NCBI RefSeq assembly: GCF_028682175.1
Contig: NZ_JANHKS010000031.1
Span: 1 to 64,000 of the forward strand
From: Pseudomonas putida
GTDB lineage: Bacteria > Pseudomonadota > Gammaproteobacteria > Pseudomonadales > Pseudomonadaceae
Length of the DNA: 64,000 bases
Reading direction: 5' to 3'
The notes under the pieces were generated by a model. That model searched no databases, had not been told where the DNA came from, and saw nothing but the letters and a program-made list of their open reading frames with translations. This document shows, in pieces, positions 16,566-25,659 of the stretch. The position numbers were made by a program, and so were the translations under genes. The number at the start of each line of letters is the position of its first letter. The stretch's first letter is position 1.

Positions 16566-17174
16566 TCAGTCCTCGGTCTTTTTGGTGGAAGGCTGCGTCG
16601 ATGCGTCGGCATCGTGCATGTGACGGGCGAGGAAAATACCCTGGCCAATCAGGAAAATCAGGGTCATGCCCAGGCTGCCGAAGACTTTGAAGTCAACCCA
16701 GAAGTCCTGGTAGGTGAAAGCCACATAGAGGTTGGCGGCGCCGCAGAACAGGAAGAACACGATCCAGGCGATGTTCAGTTTGACCCAGATGGCCTGGGGC
16801 AACGTCAGCGCGTGGCCCATGATGCGCTGGATCAGCAGGCGGTCGCCGATGAAGTGGCTGCCGGCGAAGATCAGGGCGAACACCCAGTTGACCACCGGGG
16901 CTTTCCATTTGAGGAATGTTTCACTGTGGAAGGCCAGGGTCAGGCTACCGAAGACCAGGCAGGCGGCGAGGGTGAGCCACTGGCTTTTTTCCAGTTTGCC
17001 CTGACGCACGTAAAGAATGCCGTACACCACGATGGAACTGGCGATCAGCATCGCGGTGGCGCTGAAAATCCCGCCTACCATGAAGCTGTGGCCCATGATG
17101 TCGACGGCTTGGGGGCTGATTTTATAGACGATGAAAAACAGGATAAGCGGGATGAAGTCGATGAATTGTTTCAC
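16566..17174 (-). CDS. yciB: Septation protein A (YciB), inner membrane
   Basis: This 202-residue membrane protein is of the YciB/IspA family, which is needed for normal cell division and envelope elongation in several bacteria. About five transmembrane helices are visible. Family motifs are VKQFIDFIPLILFFIVYK at the start, TLAFHSETFLKWKAPVVNWVFALIFAGS in the middle and AIWVKLNIAWIVFFLFCGAANLYVAF towards the end. The family start corresponds to a GTG codon at 17174, since homologues begin at (M/V)KQFIDF; an ATG 13 codons upstream is less likely. It is paired with yciI downstream and divergent from rnm. Confidence 0.93.
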   Translation of the reverse strand: MKQFIDFIPLILFFIVYKISPQAVDIMGHSFMVGGIFSATAMLIASSIVVYGILYVRQGKLEKSQWLTLAACLVFGSLTLAFHSETFLKWKAPVVNWVFALIFAGSHFIGDRLLIQRIMGHALTLPQAIWVKLNIAWIVFFLFCGAANLYVAFTYQDFWVDFKVFGSLGMTLIFLIGQGIFLARHMHDADASTQPSTKKTED

Positions 17175-17239
17175 AGTAAGAGCCAGAAGCTGGATGTGAC
17201 GGCATAATAACAAACATCAATGACTGCGAAAGCGCCCCC

Positions 17240-18100
17240 ATGAATGTCGATCTGCATTGTCACAGTACTGCTTCCGATGGCGCCCTGGCGCCCGCGGCAC
17301 TCGTCGCGCGCGCCCATGAAAACGGCGTCCGGGTGCTGGCGCTGACCGATCACGACACCATCGAAGGCCTCGAAGAAGCCCGCACGGCGGCGCTTGCGCT
17401 GGACATGCAGCTGATCAACGGCATCGAGCTGTCCTGCACCTGGGGTGGTGCCACCATCCATATTCTGGGCTACGGTTTTGATGTCGATGCAAGGCCGTTG
17501 CTCGATGCCATTGAGCAATTGCACACCGGGCGCTGGTTGCGCGCCGAAGAAATCAGTCGCAAATTGGCGATGAAAGGTATGCCCGGGGCGCTGGAAGGTG
17601 CCCGAGCGGTACAGATGACCCTCGGCGACAGCGGCAATGCGCCGGCGCGGCCGCACTTCGCCGACTTTCTGGTCAATGAAGGTTTCGTCAAGGATCGTGC
17701 CGAAGCCTTTCGCAAATGGCTGGGCGCGGGCAAGCTGGGCGACGTCAAGCAACACTGGCCGACCCTCGAAGACACCGTCGCCACGCTGCGCAGCGCCGGG
17801 GCCTGGGTCAGCCTGGCACACCCCTGGCATTATGATTTCACTCGCAGCAAACGCCGCAGGCTGGTGTCCGAGTTCCTTGCCGCCGGAGGCCAGGCGATCG
17901 AGGTGGTCAACGGCCTGCAACCTGCCGACCAGGTGGGCAGCCTCGCCATTCTGGCCCGAGAGTTCGGTCTGCTGGTGACTGCCGGCAGCGATTTTCATGC
18001 CCCAGGCGCCTGGTCCGAGATCGGCGTCTACCGTCCCTTACCGGAGGATCTGCCGCCCTTGTGGCGTCGGTTCAAACATGACCAGCCTACTGCCGTCTGA
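17240..18100 (+). CDS. rnm: PHP-domain exoribonuclease RNase AM (YciV)
   Basis: This 286-residue PHP-superfamily phosphoesterase has the N-terminal metal-binding motif VDLHCHSTASDGALAP followed by LALTDHDTIEGL. Further metal ligands are in ELSCTWGGATIHILGYGFD, SLAHPWHYDF and GSDFHAPG near the C-terminus. The E. coli YciV orthologue is RNase AM, a 5'-3' exoribonuclease that trims 5' ends of rRNAs and degrades 3',5'-bisphosphate substrates. The neighbours yciO and, further down, rluB are also neighbours in E. coli, which supports orthology. It has a good ATG start and is divergent from yciB. Confidence 0.9.
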   Translation: MNVDLHCHSTASDGALAPAALVARAHENGVRVLALTDHDTIEGLEEARTAALALDMQLINGIELSCTWGGATIHILGYGFDVDARPLLDAIEQLHTGRWLRAEEISRKLAMKGMPGALEGARAVQMTLGDSGNAPARPHFADFLVNEGFVKDRAEAFRKWLGAGKLGDVKQHWPTLEDTVATLRSAGAWVSLAHPWHYDFTRSKRRRLVSEFLAAGGQAIEVVNGLQPADQVGSLAILAREFGLLVTAGSDFHAPGAWSEIGVYRPLPEDLPPLWRRFKHDQPTAV

Positions 18101-18113
18101 ACAGGAAGATACC

Positions 18114-18746
18114 GTGAGTCAATTTTTCCAGGTCCACCCGGAGAACCCGCAGGCGCGTCTGATCAAACAGGCCGTGGACATCATCAAGCGCGGGGGCCTT
18201 GTGGTGTACCCCACTGATTCGTCCTACGCGCTGGGTTGCCAGATGGGCGACAAAAGCGCCGTAGAGCGCATCCGTCGTCTGCGCCAGCTCGACGACAAGC
18301 ACAATTTCACCCTGATGTGCTGCGACCTGTCGCAACTGGGCCTGTTCGCCAAGGTCGATACCGCCGCCTTTCGCGAGCTCAAGGCCCACACGCCGGGGCC
18401 CTACACCTTCATTCTCAACGCCACGCGGGAAGTGCCGCGCCTGGTGCTGCACCCCAAGCGCCGCACCATCGGCCTGCGGGTCCCGCGTCACCCGGTGGCC
18501 CAGGCGCTGTTGCAGGAACTGGGCGAGCCGCTGATGAGCGTGAGCCTGATCATGCCCGGCGAAACCCTGCCGATGAGCGACCCGTTTGAAATGCGCGAAG
18601 TGCTCGAACATCAGGTTGACCTGATCATCGACGCAGGTCACGGCGGGGTTTCCGCCTCCACGGTCATCAACCTGTCCGAAGGCGAGCCCCAGGTGGTACG
18701 CGTCGGTTGCGGCGACCCGACGCCGTTCGGGGTCGAAGTCGAGTGA
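18114..18746 (+). CDS. yciO: YciO (Sua5/YrdC-family) protein
   Basis: This 210-residue protein resembles E. coli YciO closely from the first residues (SQFFQVHPENPQARLIKQAV) through VYPTDSSYALGCQMGDK, HNFTLMCCDLSQL, TPGPYTFILNATREVPR and RRTIGLRVPRHPVAQALL. The family fold is that of threonylcarbamoyl-AMP synthase, which serves tRNA t6A modification. YciO is a paralogue of the main TsaC/Sua5 enzyme and may act weakly or on another substrate. The start is a GTG with a GGAAG site. It lies 13 bases after rnm, and its stop overlaps the scpA start by four bases. Confidence 0.92.
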   Translation: MSQFFQVHPENPQARLIKQAVDIIKRGGLVVYPTDSSYALGCQMGDKSAVERIRRLRQLDDKHNFTLMCCDLSQLGLFAKVDTAAFRELKAHTPGPYTFILNATREVPRLVLHPKRRTIGLRVPRHPVAQALLQELGEPLMSVSLIMPGETLPMSDPFEMREVLEHQVDLIIDAGHGGVSASTVINLSEGEPQVVRVGCGDPTPFGVEVE

Positions 18747-19573
18747 CCGAGGCGCAGTTGCAAGAGCCGGCGCTGGATCCCCAGGCCGATGCCCAGCAGG
18801 AATTGCCGTTTGCCATGGTCTACGGCCAGGCCGTCACGCAGATGCCGCTGGACCTGTACATTCCTCCGGACGCGCTGGAGGTCTTTCTCGAAGCCTTCGA
18901 AGGCCCGCTCGATCTGCTGCTGTATCTGATTCGCAAACAGAACATCAACATCCTCGACATCCCGGTGGCGGAGATCACTCGCCAGTACATGGGCTACGTC
19001 GAGCTGATGAAGACCGTGCGCCTGGAGTTGGCCGCCGAGTACCTGGTCATGGCCGCAATGCTTGCCGAGATCAAGTCGCGCATGCTGCTGCCGCGTTCGG
19101 AAGCCGCCGAAGCCGAAGAGGATGACCCACGGGCCGAGCTGATTCGCCGCCTGCAGGAGTACGAGCGCTTCAAGGCCGCCGCCGAGGGCATCGACACCCT
19201 GAGTCGCGTGGGCCGTGACGTCGTGGTGCCCAGGCTCGACGCCCCGGAGGCACGGGCGCGCAAGTTGTTGCCGGACGTTGCCCTGGAAGAGCTGCTGGTG
19301 TCCATGGCCGAGGTGCTGCGCCGTGGCGACATGTTCGAAAGCCACCAGATCAGCCGCGAAACCCTGTCCACCCGCGAGCGCATGAGCGATGTGCTGGAGC
19401 GCTTGAAAGGCGCAGGCTTCGTCCCCTTCGCCGAGCTGTTCACGGCAGAGGAGGGGCGCCTGGGTGTGGTGGTGACCTTCATGGCCGTGCTGGAGCTGGT
19501 CAAGGAGCAACTGGTGGAACTGGTGCAGAACGAACCCTTCGCTGTCATTCATGTGCGCGCCCGAGCCGAATAA
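18743..19573 (+). CDS. scpA: Segregation and condensation protein A
   Basis: This 276-residue kleisin subunit acts with SMC and ScpB in chromosome condensation and segregation. It is recognised by the N-terminal FEGPLDLLLYLIRKQNINILDIPVAEITRQYMGY block, the AAEYLVMAAMLAEIKSRMLLPR helix and the C-terminal winged-helix segment ending AELFTAEEGRLGVVVTFMAVLELVKEQLV. The chosen GTG (GTGA overlap with the yciO stop) gives translational coupling. An internal start at MVYGQAV or MPLDLYIP would be about 25-37 residues shorter and cannot be excluded. It is followed 16 bases later by scpB, its normal partner. Confidence 0.95.
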   Translation: MTEAQLQEPALDPQADAQQELPFAMVYGQAVTQMPLDLYIPPDALEVFLEAFEGPLDLLLYLIRKQNINILDIPVAEITRQYMGYVELMKTVRLELAAEYLVMAAMLAEIKSRMLLPRSEAAEAEEDDPRAELIRRLQEYERFKAAAEGIDTLSRVGRDVVVPRLDAPEARARKLLPDVALEELLVSMAEVLRRGDMFESHQISRETLSTRERMSDVLERLKGAGFVPFAELFTAEEGRLGVVVTFMAVLELVKEQLVELVQNEPFAVIHVRARAE

Positions 19574-19589
19574 AGAGCAAGACTGATCG

Positions 19590-20348
19590 ATGAACCTCAA
19601 CGAACCCCGTGACCTTGCCTCGCTGCTCGAAGCCTTCCTGCTGGCCTCCGGTAAACCGCAATCGCTGGAGCGCCTTTACGAGCTGTTCGAGGAGGCCGAG
19701 CGCCCGGCGCCTGCGGTCTTCAAGAAAGCCCTGACGCTGCTGGGCAAGTCCTGTGACAACCGCGCGTTCGAGTTGAAAGAGGTGGCGTCGGGGTACCGCC
19801 TGCAGATCCGCGAAAAATTCGCGCCCTGGGTCGGCCGCCTGTGGGAGGAGCGCCCCCAGCGTTATTCCCGCGCCTTGCTCGAAACCATGGCGCTGATCGC
19901 CTACCGCCAGCCGATCACCCGGGGCGAGATCGAGGACGTGCGCGGCGTTGCGGTGAACAGCAATATCGTCAAGACGCTGATGGAGCGCGAGTGGATTCGC
20001 ATCGTGGGCTATCGGGACGTGCCCGGCAAACCTGCGATGTTCGCCACCACCAAGGCGTTTCTCGATCACTTCAACCTGAAAAGCCTGGACGAACTGCCAC
20101 CCCTGGCTGACCTTCGGGAGATGGAAGCCGAGCCGGTGCTCGATTTCGACGACGCCCCCGTTCCCGCGCATCTGCAGGCCCTGGCCGATGCGGCGCTGGC
20201 TGAGGACGGCGAACCCCAGGAGCCCGAAGCGCCCCGGGACGAAACCAGCTTCCGCAGCCTGCTGGCCGAACTGGACACGATGGAGCAGGGCCTCAAGACC
20301 GATTTTGATGATTTGCTGGTGGATGAGGATGATCAGGACGCACAGTAG
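19590..20348 (+). CDS. scpB: Segregation and condensation protein B
   Basis: This 252-residue protein has two winged-helix domains. The first is at about 5-80 (LASLLEAFLLASGKPQSLERLYELFEE). The second is at about 85-160, with the family core RYSRALLETMALIAYRQPITRGEIEDVRGVAVNSNIVKTLMEREWIRIVGYRDVPGKPAMFATTKAFLDHF. The last 80 residues are acidic and low-complexity and probably flexible, as in other pseudomonads. ScpB homodimers bind ScpA and SMC. It is encoded in one transcript with scpA, and a REP pair follows the stop. Confidence 0.95.
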   Translation: MNLNEPRDLASLLEAFLLASGKPQSLERLYELFEEAERPAPAVFKKALTLLGKSCDNRAFELKEVASGYRLQIREKFAPWVGRLWEERPQRYSRALLETMALIAYRQPITRGEIEDVRGVAVNSNIVKTLMEREWIRIVGYRDVPGKPAMFATTKAFLDHFNLKSLDELPPLADLREMEAEPVLDFDDAPVPAHLQALADAALAEDGEPQEPEAPRDETSFRSLLAELDTMEQGLKTDFDDLLVDEDDQDAQ

Positions 20349-20356
20349 CTTTTTTC

Positions 20357-20445
20357 GTAGCAGCACGGCTTGCCGGCGGGAGCGGCGTGTCTATGACGAA
20401 TGTGCCGCCTGACACACCGCTCCCGCCGGCAAGCCGTGCTGCTAC
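20357..20445. repeat. REP pair (GTAGCAGCACGGCTTGCC family)
   Basis: Inverted GTAGCAGCACGGCTTGCCGG arms lie between scpB and rluB. The remainder up to 20602 is the rluB leader. Confidence 0.92.
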
Positions 20446-20602
20446 GGGTAGAAGGCGTCCACCCATCGGAAGAAATCCCCACGATCCGACGGTTTTCATC
20501 TAGTCTCTGATGCGCAACCGGCGCCATCCGCGTATGATGCGCGGCCTTTTGGCGATCCCGTTCGCCAGACACTTCAGATTCGACACACCGGGAGGTGCCC
20601 AG

Positions 20603-21808
20603 ATGAGTGAACAAGACAAGCAGGACAAAGAGATCGGCCCAGCAGGCGAGAAACTGCAAAAGGTGCTGGCGCGTATTGGCGTCGGCTCGCGCCGTGACGT
20701 CGAGGCCTGGATCGGCGAAGGCCGGATCAAGGTCAACGGCGTACAGGCAAGCCTGGGTCAGCGCGTCGACCTGCACGACGCGATCAGCGTCGATGGTCGC
20801 GTCATCAAGCGCGAAGAAGCGGCCGAAACGGTCCGCCGCGTCATCATGTACAACAAGCCCGACGGCGAAATCTGCACCCGTGACGACCCGGAAGGCCGTC
20901 CGACCGTATTCGATCGCCTGCCGCGCCCGAAAGAAGGCCGCTGGATCAACATCGGCCGCCTGGACATCAACACCACCGGTCTTCTGATGTTCACCACCGA
21001 CGGTGAGCTGGCCAACCGCCTGATGCACCCATCGTTCGAGATGGACCGCGAATACGCCGTGCGCGTGCGTGGCGAAGTCGACGACGACATGCTGCTGCGT
21101 CTGAAGAACGGCGTGATCCTGGAAGACGGTCCGGCGCGTTTCACCGACATCCAGCAAGCACCGGGCGGCGAAGGCTTCAACCATTGGTACCACTGCGTGG
21201 TGATGGAAGGTCGCAACCGCGAAGTCCGTCGCCTGTGGGAATCCCAGGGGCTGGTGGTCAGCCGTCTGAAGCGCGTGCGTTTCGGTCCGGTGTTCCTCAA
21301 CTCCGACCTGCCGATGGGTCGCTGGCGCGAAATGAGCCAGCAGGAAGTCGACATCCTCAGCGCCGAAGTCGGCCTGACGCCGGTCGCCATGCCGCAGATG
21401 AACGCCAAGACCAAGGACAAGCTGGCACGCCTGCAGCGCCAGTCTTCCCGTCCGCTGGGCAAGGGCGAGCGCGTGCGTCAACTGCGTCCGGCCAAGGATG
21501 CCGTACCTGCCGAGCGTCCGGCCCGCGAGCCGCGCCTGGCCGATGGCGAGCGTCCAGCACGCAAGCCCGCCGACGGCAGCCGTCCGGCCCGCACACCGCG
21601 TCCAGCGGCCGGCGGTCGTAGCGACAGCAGCCGTGGCACGCCAGTGGCCGAGCGTCCGAGCGAGATGAACAAGCGCCCGGCCAAGCCCAAGACCACCCGT
21701 CCTGGCATCAAGCTGGTGGACGACGACAAGACCCCGTCGGGCAAGCGTCGCGGCGCCCCGGCAGGTTCGGGCCAGCGCCCGGGCTTCGGTCGTCGCAAGC
21801 CTGAGTGA
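20603..21808 (+). CDS. rluB: 23S rRNA pseudouridine(2605) synthase RluB
   Basis: This 401-residue RsuA-family enzyme has an N-terminal S4 RNA-binding domain (EKLQKVLARIGVGSRRDVEAWIGEGRIKVNG). The catalytic domain has the motif GRLDINTTGLLMFTTDGELANRLMHPS, the Asp being the nucleophile, and NREVRRLWESQGLVVSRLKRVRFGP. The last 130 residues are a basic Arg/Pro/Ala-rich tail with short repeats (RPAREPRLADGERPARKP and similar), probably disordered RNA-binding sequence. The ATG at 20603 has a GGGAGG site; the ORF runs 31 codons further up. Following yciO and scpAB, this order is widely conserved. A terminator follows. Confidence 0.95.
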   Translation: MSEQDKQDKEIGPAGEKLQKVLARIGVGSRRDVEAWIGEGRIKVNGVQASLGQRVDLHDAISVDGRVIKREEAAETVRRVIMYNKPDGEICTRDDPEGRPTVFDRLPRPKEGRWINIGRLDINTTGLLMFTTDGELANRLMHPSFEMDREYAVRVRGEVDDDMLLRLKNGVILEDGPARFTDIQQAPGGEGFNHWYHCVVMEGRNREVRRLWESQGLVVSRLKRVRFGPVFLNSDLPMGRWREMSQQEVDILSAEVGLTPVAMPQMNAKTKDKLARLQRQSSRPLGKGERVRQLRPAKDAVPAERPAREPRLADGERPARKPADGSRPARTPRPAAGGRSDSSRGTPVAERPSEMNKRPAKPKTTRPGIKLVDDDKTPSGKRRGAPAGSGQRPGFGRRKPE

Positions 21809-21826
21809 TCCTGGCTTGATGTGAAC

Positions 21827-21859
21827 AAACGCCAGTCCCCGTGACTGGCGTTTTTTTTT
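21827..21859 (+). terminator. Intrinsic terminator after rluB
   Basis: The stem AAACGCCAGTC (21827-21837) and GACTGGCGTTT, with a CCCGT loop, is followed by a run of nine T. Confidence 0.95.
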
Positions 21860-22054
21860 CTGCGCTGTTTACCCATCGACCCCGCGCCTGCCACGACGGC
21901 GTTTGAGGTGTACAATGCGCCGCGTTTTTTCTGTGATCCATCGGCGTATGGACGCCAAACCACTCGGGATTTACCCATCCCGTTTCATTCCGCCACGTCA
22001 TGAGCGTGTCGGGTTCGATTCCGTCGCAGACAAGAACAATAAGGTGACTTTGCA

Positions 22055-23479
22055 ATGAGTGAACACATGTCCCATTCAGGTGACTTGAAGCGTGGTCTCA
22101 AAAGCCGCCACATCCAGCTGATCGCCCTGGGCGGCGCCATCGGCACAGGCTTGTTCCTGGGATCGGCGGGCGTGCTCAAATCGGCGGGTCCGTCGATGAT
22201 CCTTGGCTATGCCCTGTGTGGCTTCATCGCCTTCATGATCATGCGCCAGTTGGGCGAAATGATCGTCGAAGAGCCGGTGGCCGGGTCCTTCAGCCATTTC
22301 GCACACAAATACTGGGGTGGTTTCGCAGGCTTTCTGTCGGGCTGGAACTGCTGGGTGCTGTACATCCTGGTCGGCATGTCGGAACTGACCGCCGTCGGCA
22401 AATATGTGCAGTACTGGTGGCCGGAGATCCCGTCGTGGGCCTCGGCCGCAGTCTTTTTCGTGATGATCAACGTGATCAACCTGGCCAACGTCAAGGTGTT
22501 CGGCGAGGCCGAGTTCTGGTTCGCGATCATCAAGGTCGTGGCCATTCTGGGCATGATCGCCCTGGGCAGCTACATGCTGGTCAGCGGCAGCGGCGGTCCG
22601 CAGGCGTCGGTCAGCAACCTGTGGGAACACGGCGGCTTTTTCCCCAATGGCGCGAGCGGCCTGGTGATGGCGCTGGCGTTCATCATGTTCTCGTTCGGCG
22701 GCCTTGAGATGCTCGGCTTCACCGCCGCCGAAGCCGACCAGCCCAAGACCATCATTCCCAAGGCCATCAATCAGGTGATTTACCGCATCCTGATTTTCTA
22801 CATCGGCTCGCTGGTGGTGCTGCTGTCGCTGACCCCATGGAATGCGCTGCTAGTCGACCTGAACGCGTCGGGCGATGCCTACAGCGGCAGCCCGTTCGTA
22901 CACGTGTTCTCGATGCTGGGCAGCAACACCGCCGCGCACATTCTCAACTTCGTGGTCCTGACCGCGGCATTGTCGGTGTACAACAGTGGCACCTACTGCA
23001 ACGCGCGGATGCTCTTCGGCATGGCCGAGCAGGGCGATGCGCCCCGGTCCCTGGCGCGGGTCGATGGCCGTGGGGTGCCGGTGCGGGCGATCCTGGTGTC
23101 GGCGGCGGTGACGCTGATCGCCGTGCTGCTCAACTACCTGATCCCGCAGAATGCGCTGGAGCTGCTGATGTCGCTGGTGGTCGCGACGCTGGTCATCAAC
23201 TGGGCGATGATCAGCTACTCGCACCTCAAGTTCCGCCAGCACATGGCGCGCAAGGGCCTGCAGCCGCTGTTCAAGGCGCTCTGGTACCCATACGGCAACT
23301 ACCTGTGCCTGGCGTTCGTGGTGCTGATCCTTGGGATCATGCTGATGATTCCGGGCATTCAGGTGTCGGTGTACGCTATCCCGGTGTGGCTGGTGGTGAT
23401 GTGGGTGTTCTACGTCATCAAGAACAAGCGCCACAGCGACGGCGAATCGATGGCCCAGCGCACATCGATCATCAAGTAA
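22055..23479 (+). CDS. aroP: AroP-type aromatic amino acid permease (AAT family)
   Basis: This 474-residue amino acid permease has 12 transmembrane helices. The AAT signature opens it (LKSRHIQLIALGGAIGTGLF), with MRQLGEMIVEEPVAGSFSHFAHKYWGGFAGFLSGWNCW in helices 2-3 and FSFGGLEMLGFTAAEADQPKTIIPKAINQV in helix 6-7. The segments WPEIPSWASAAVFFVMINVINLANVKVFGEAEFWFAIIKVVAILGM match AroP more than GabP or ProY. The expected substrates are Phe, Tyr and Trp, which would suit the phh operon 3 kb away. The specificity call is by resemblance only. The upstream leader has a -10-like TACAAT at 21911. Confidence 0.82.
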   Translation: MSEHMSHSGDLKRGLKSRHIQLIALGGAIGTGLFLGSAGVLKSAGPSMILGYALCGFIAFMIMRQLGEMIVEEPVAGSFSHFAHKYWGGFAGFLSGWNCWVLYILVGMSELTAVGKYVQYWWPEIPSWASAAVFFVMINVINLANVKVFGEAEFWFAIIKVVAILGMIALGSYMLVSGSGGPQASVSNLWEHGGFFPNGASGLVMALAFIMFSFGGLEMLGFTAAEADQPKTIIPKAINQVIYRILIFYIGSLVVLLSLTPWNALLVDLNASGDAYSGSPFVHVFSMLGSNTAAHILNFVVLTAALSVYNSGTYCNARMLFGMAEQGDAPRSLARVDGRGVPVRAILVSAAVTLIAVLLNYLIPQNALELLMSLVVATLVINWAMISYSHLKFRQHMARKGLQPLFKALWYPYGNYLCLAFVVLILGIMLMIPGIQVSVYAIPVWLVVMWVFYVIKNKRHSDGESMAQRTSIIK

Positions 23480-23495
23480 GCACCGAAGGGGCCTG

Positions 23496-23909
23496 ATGCT
23501 CATCATCTCCAACAACGTGCACCTGCCTGACAGCGAAGTCGAGCTGACCGCCATTCGCGCCCAGGGCGCGGGCGGGCAGAACGTCAACAAGGTGTCCAGC
23601 GCGGTGCACCTGCGCTTTGATATCAACGCCTCGTCACTGCCGCCGTTCTACAAAGAACGGCTGTTGGCGCTCAGTGACAGCCGCATCACCAGCGATGGCG
23701 TGATCATCATCAAGGCGCAGCAATACCGCACCCAGGAGCAGAACCGCGCCGATGCGTTGTTGCGTTTGAGCGAGTTGATTGTCAGCGCGGCAAAGGTCGA
23801 GAAAAAACGCCGCCCGACCAAGCCGACCCTGGGCTCGAAGACCCGCAGACTGGAAGCCAAGTCCAAGCGCGGGTCGATCAAGGCAGGGCGCGGAAAGATA
23901 GATTTCTAA
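23496..23909 (+). CDS. arfB: Alternative ribosome-rescue factor ArfB (YaeJ)
   Basis: This 137-residue peptidyl-tRNA hydrolase has a class I release-factor fold. The GGQ catalytic motif is at residues 26-28 (RAQGAGGQNVNKVSSAVHLRFD). The C-terminal tail is strongly basic (KKRRPTKPTLGSKTRRLEAKSKRGSIKAGRGK), as needed to enter the empty mRNA channel of ribosomes stalled on non-stop mRNA. It lies 16 bases after the permease gene on the same strand, so co-transcription is possible despite unrelated roles. Length and both functional regions are complete. Confidence 0.96.
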   Translation: MLIISNNVHLPDSEVELTAIRAQGAGGQNVNKVSSAVHLRFDINASSLPPFYKERLLALSDSRITSDGVIIIKAQQYRTQEQNRADALLRLSELIVSAAKVEKKRRPTKPTLGSKTRRLEAKSKRGSIKAGRGKIDF

Positions 23910-23924
23910 TACAACTACGCTCTC

Positions 23925-24013
23925 GTAGCAGCACGGCTTGCCGGCGGGAGCGGTGTGTCAGACGGCGCATTCGTCACAGACACGCCGCCCCCGCCGGCAA
24001 GCCGCGCTGCTAC
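23925..24013. repeat. REP pair overlapping the MFS stop codon
   Basis: Inverted GTAGCAGC(A/G)CGGCTTGCCGG arms lie between arfB and the convergent MFS gene. The right arm includes bases 24010-24012, which are the TAG stop of the MFS gene on the minus strand. Confidence 0.92.
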
Positions 24014-25224
24014 GAGGCGGTTTTCTTCTCCCGCATCACCTGTGCCTGCTTGTACAGGTACACGCTCAACCCCAGCCCACCCAACGACGCCAAGGCCGCG
24101 AACAGAAAGATCGACGCGAAGCCAAAGCCCGACGCCACGGCGCCCGCCACCGGCCCGGTGATCCCCAGCGACAGATCGATGAACAACGAATAAGCCCCCA
24201 CCGCCGCGCCACGGCTGGACGCAGGCACCAGATTCACCGCCTCGACCCCCAGCGCCGGGAACACCAGCGAGAAGCCGAAACCGGTCAGCGCCGCACCGGC
24301 CAGCGCAAGATTCGGGTTCGGTGCCAGCCACAGCAACAGCAAGCCCAGTGTTTCGACCGAGAGACAGGCAATCGCCACCCGAAAACCACCCAGGCGGTTG
24401 ATCATGTTGCCGAACAGCAAACGCGCGCCGATGAAGCAGGCGCCGAACAGGCTCAGGCACAACACGGCGTTGGGCCAGGTGTGGCTGGCGTAGTACAGGG
24501 TGATGAAGGTCGCGATGGTGCCGAAGCCGATGGAACCCAGCGCAAGGCCGGTGCCATGGGGCAGCACACGGCCCAGCACATGCAGGAACGGCATGCGTTC
24601 GCCGTGCACGATGGGCGCCGGGGTTTTCTTCCAGGCCAGGGCAATGCCCAGCGCGGCCAGCAGGATGATGCTCACGCCCATGGCCCACAAGCCCAGGCTC
24701 TTGACCAGCAACACGCCGACGGGGGCGCCGATGGCCAGCGCGCCGTAGCTGGCGATGCCGTTCCAGGAGATGACCTTGGCGGTGTTCGCAGCACCGACGC
24801 GGCCGATGCCCCAGCCGATGGAGCCGGAGCCCACCAGGCTTTCCGCACTGCCCAGCACCAGCCGGCCAACGAACAGGCTGATCAGGCTGACCATCGGCCA
24901 GGCATCGAGCCATCCCGCGAGCAACATGAACACGCCGCTCAGACCACAGCCGAACAGGCCGATGATCACGGCCTTTTTCGACCCGCGGTTATCGATGATG
25001 CGCCCGGCGTACGGACGGCTGAGCAGAGTGGCCAGGTATTGCACGCTGATGACCAGCCCCGCCGTCACGGCGCCAAAACCCAGGTCCGTGTGGACGTAGC
25101 CAGGCAAGACCGCCAACGGGATGCCGATGTTGAGGTAGCCGATGAAGGTGAACAGGACGATGGAAACGACCTGCAAGGTGACGGCGATAGGGCGTTGTGT
25201 TGCGGCGCTCGAAGCGTCTGACAT
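24010..25224 (-). CDS. MFS transporter (YfcJ/YhhS-like)
   Basis: This 404-residue major facilitator protein has 12 transmembrane helices. The N-half carries GYVHTDLGFGAVTAGLVISVQYLATLLSRPYAGRIIDNRGSKKAVIIGL, with the MFS loop 2-3 motif (RxxDxxGxKK). The type is that of the YhhS/YfcJ group, some members of which are sugar or arabinose exporters. The start at MSDASSAAT (25224) follows the family; another ATG lies two codons upstream. The stop codon and last Ser codon belong to the adjacent REP, so the natural C-terminus may have been changed by REP placement. Substrate unknown. Confidence 0.88.
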   Translation of the reverse strand: MSDASSAATQRPIAVTLQVVSIVLFTFIGYLNIGIPLAVLPGYVHTDLGFGAVTAGLVISVQYLATLLSRPYAGRIIDNRGSKKAVIIGLFGCGLSGVFMLLAGWLDAWPMVSLISLFVGRLVLGSAESLVGSGSIGWGIGRVGAANTAKVISWNGIASYGALAIGAPVGVLLVKSLGLWAMGVSIILLAALGIALAWKKTPAPIVHGERMPFLHVLGRVLPHGTGLALGSIGFGTIATFITLYYASHTWPNAVLCLSLFGACFIGARLLFGNMINRLGGFRVAIACLSVETLGLLLLWLAPNPNLALAGAALTGFGFSLVFPALGVEAVNLVPASSRGAAVGAYSLFIDLSLGITGPVAGAVASGFGFASIFLFAALASLGGLGLSVYLYKQAQVMREKKTAS

Positions 25225-25398
25225 GAGCATCAATCCACGATTGCACTTGAGAAAAAACAGCGGGGCAGAAACCTGATGGAGCGTAGACGCTTGAAAGCCA
25301 GGCGATGCCACATGATAACGAGGCGGGCGTGCCAGTGGCAGCCGAAGGTTGAACCGGGCCTGTACGAAATGGCCTTGTTCGGGGGCGTATTGTTCTGA

Positions 25399-25578
25399 TT
25401 ATTTGGCGGCGGGCGCCAGGAGTTGCGTGGTGACCAGGGCCGCGAGGGCGTTTTCCTGGGTGCCGAAGCGGGCCAGCAGGGCTTGCTGTTTTTCGGGGCT
25501 CAGGCGTGCCCAGATTTCGATCATCTTTTCGGCGGTGCCGATCAGGGCCTGAGCTTGTGTTTCGGTAAATTCGGTCAT
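25399..25578 (-). CDS. Small conserved-looking protein of unknown function
   Basis: This is a predicted 59-residue soluble, mostly helical protein (MTEFTETQAQALIGTAEKMIEIWARLSPEKQQALLARFG and so on) of balanced composition. I do not recognise a family. Its coding potential is supported by normal codon use and amphipathic helices. The start is ambiguous: ATG at 25587 (MDRMTEF) or 25578; the second has a weak GGA upstream. It is transcribed towards the MFS gene across a 175-base gap. Confidence 0.55.
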   Translation of the reverse strand: MTEFTETQAQALIGTAEKMIEIWARLSPEKQQALLARFGTQENALAALVTTQLLAPAAK

Positions 25579-25659
25579 GCGGTCCATTATCGGAGCAATT
25601 CAGCCCTTATGGAAGTACGCCTTGCAGACGCTCTTGCATAGGGGCTGAAAACTTAGCCT

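Noticed and set aside
24010..25224. MFS gene as truncated pseudogene because its stop is in a REP
   Set aside because: The length of 404 residues and all 12 helices are intact.
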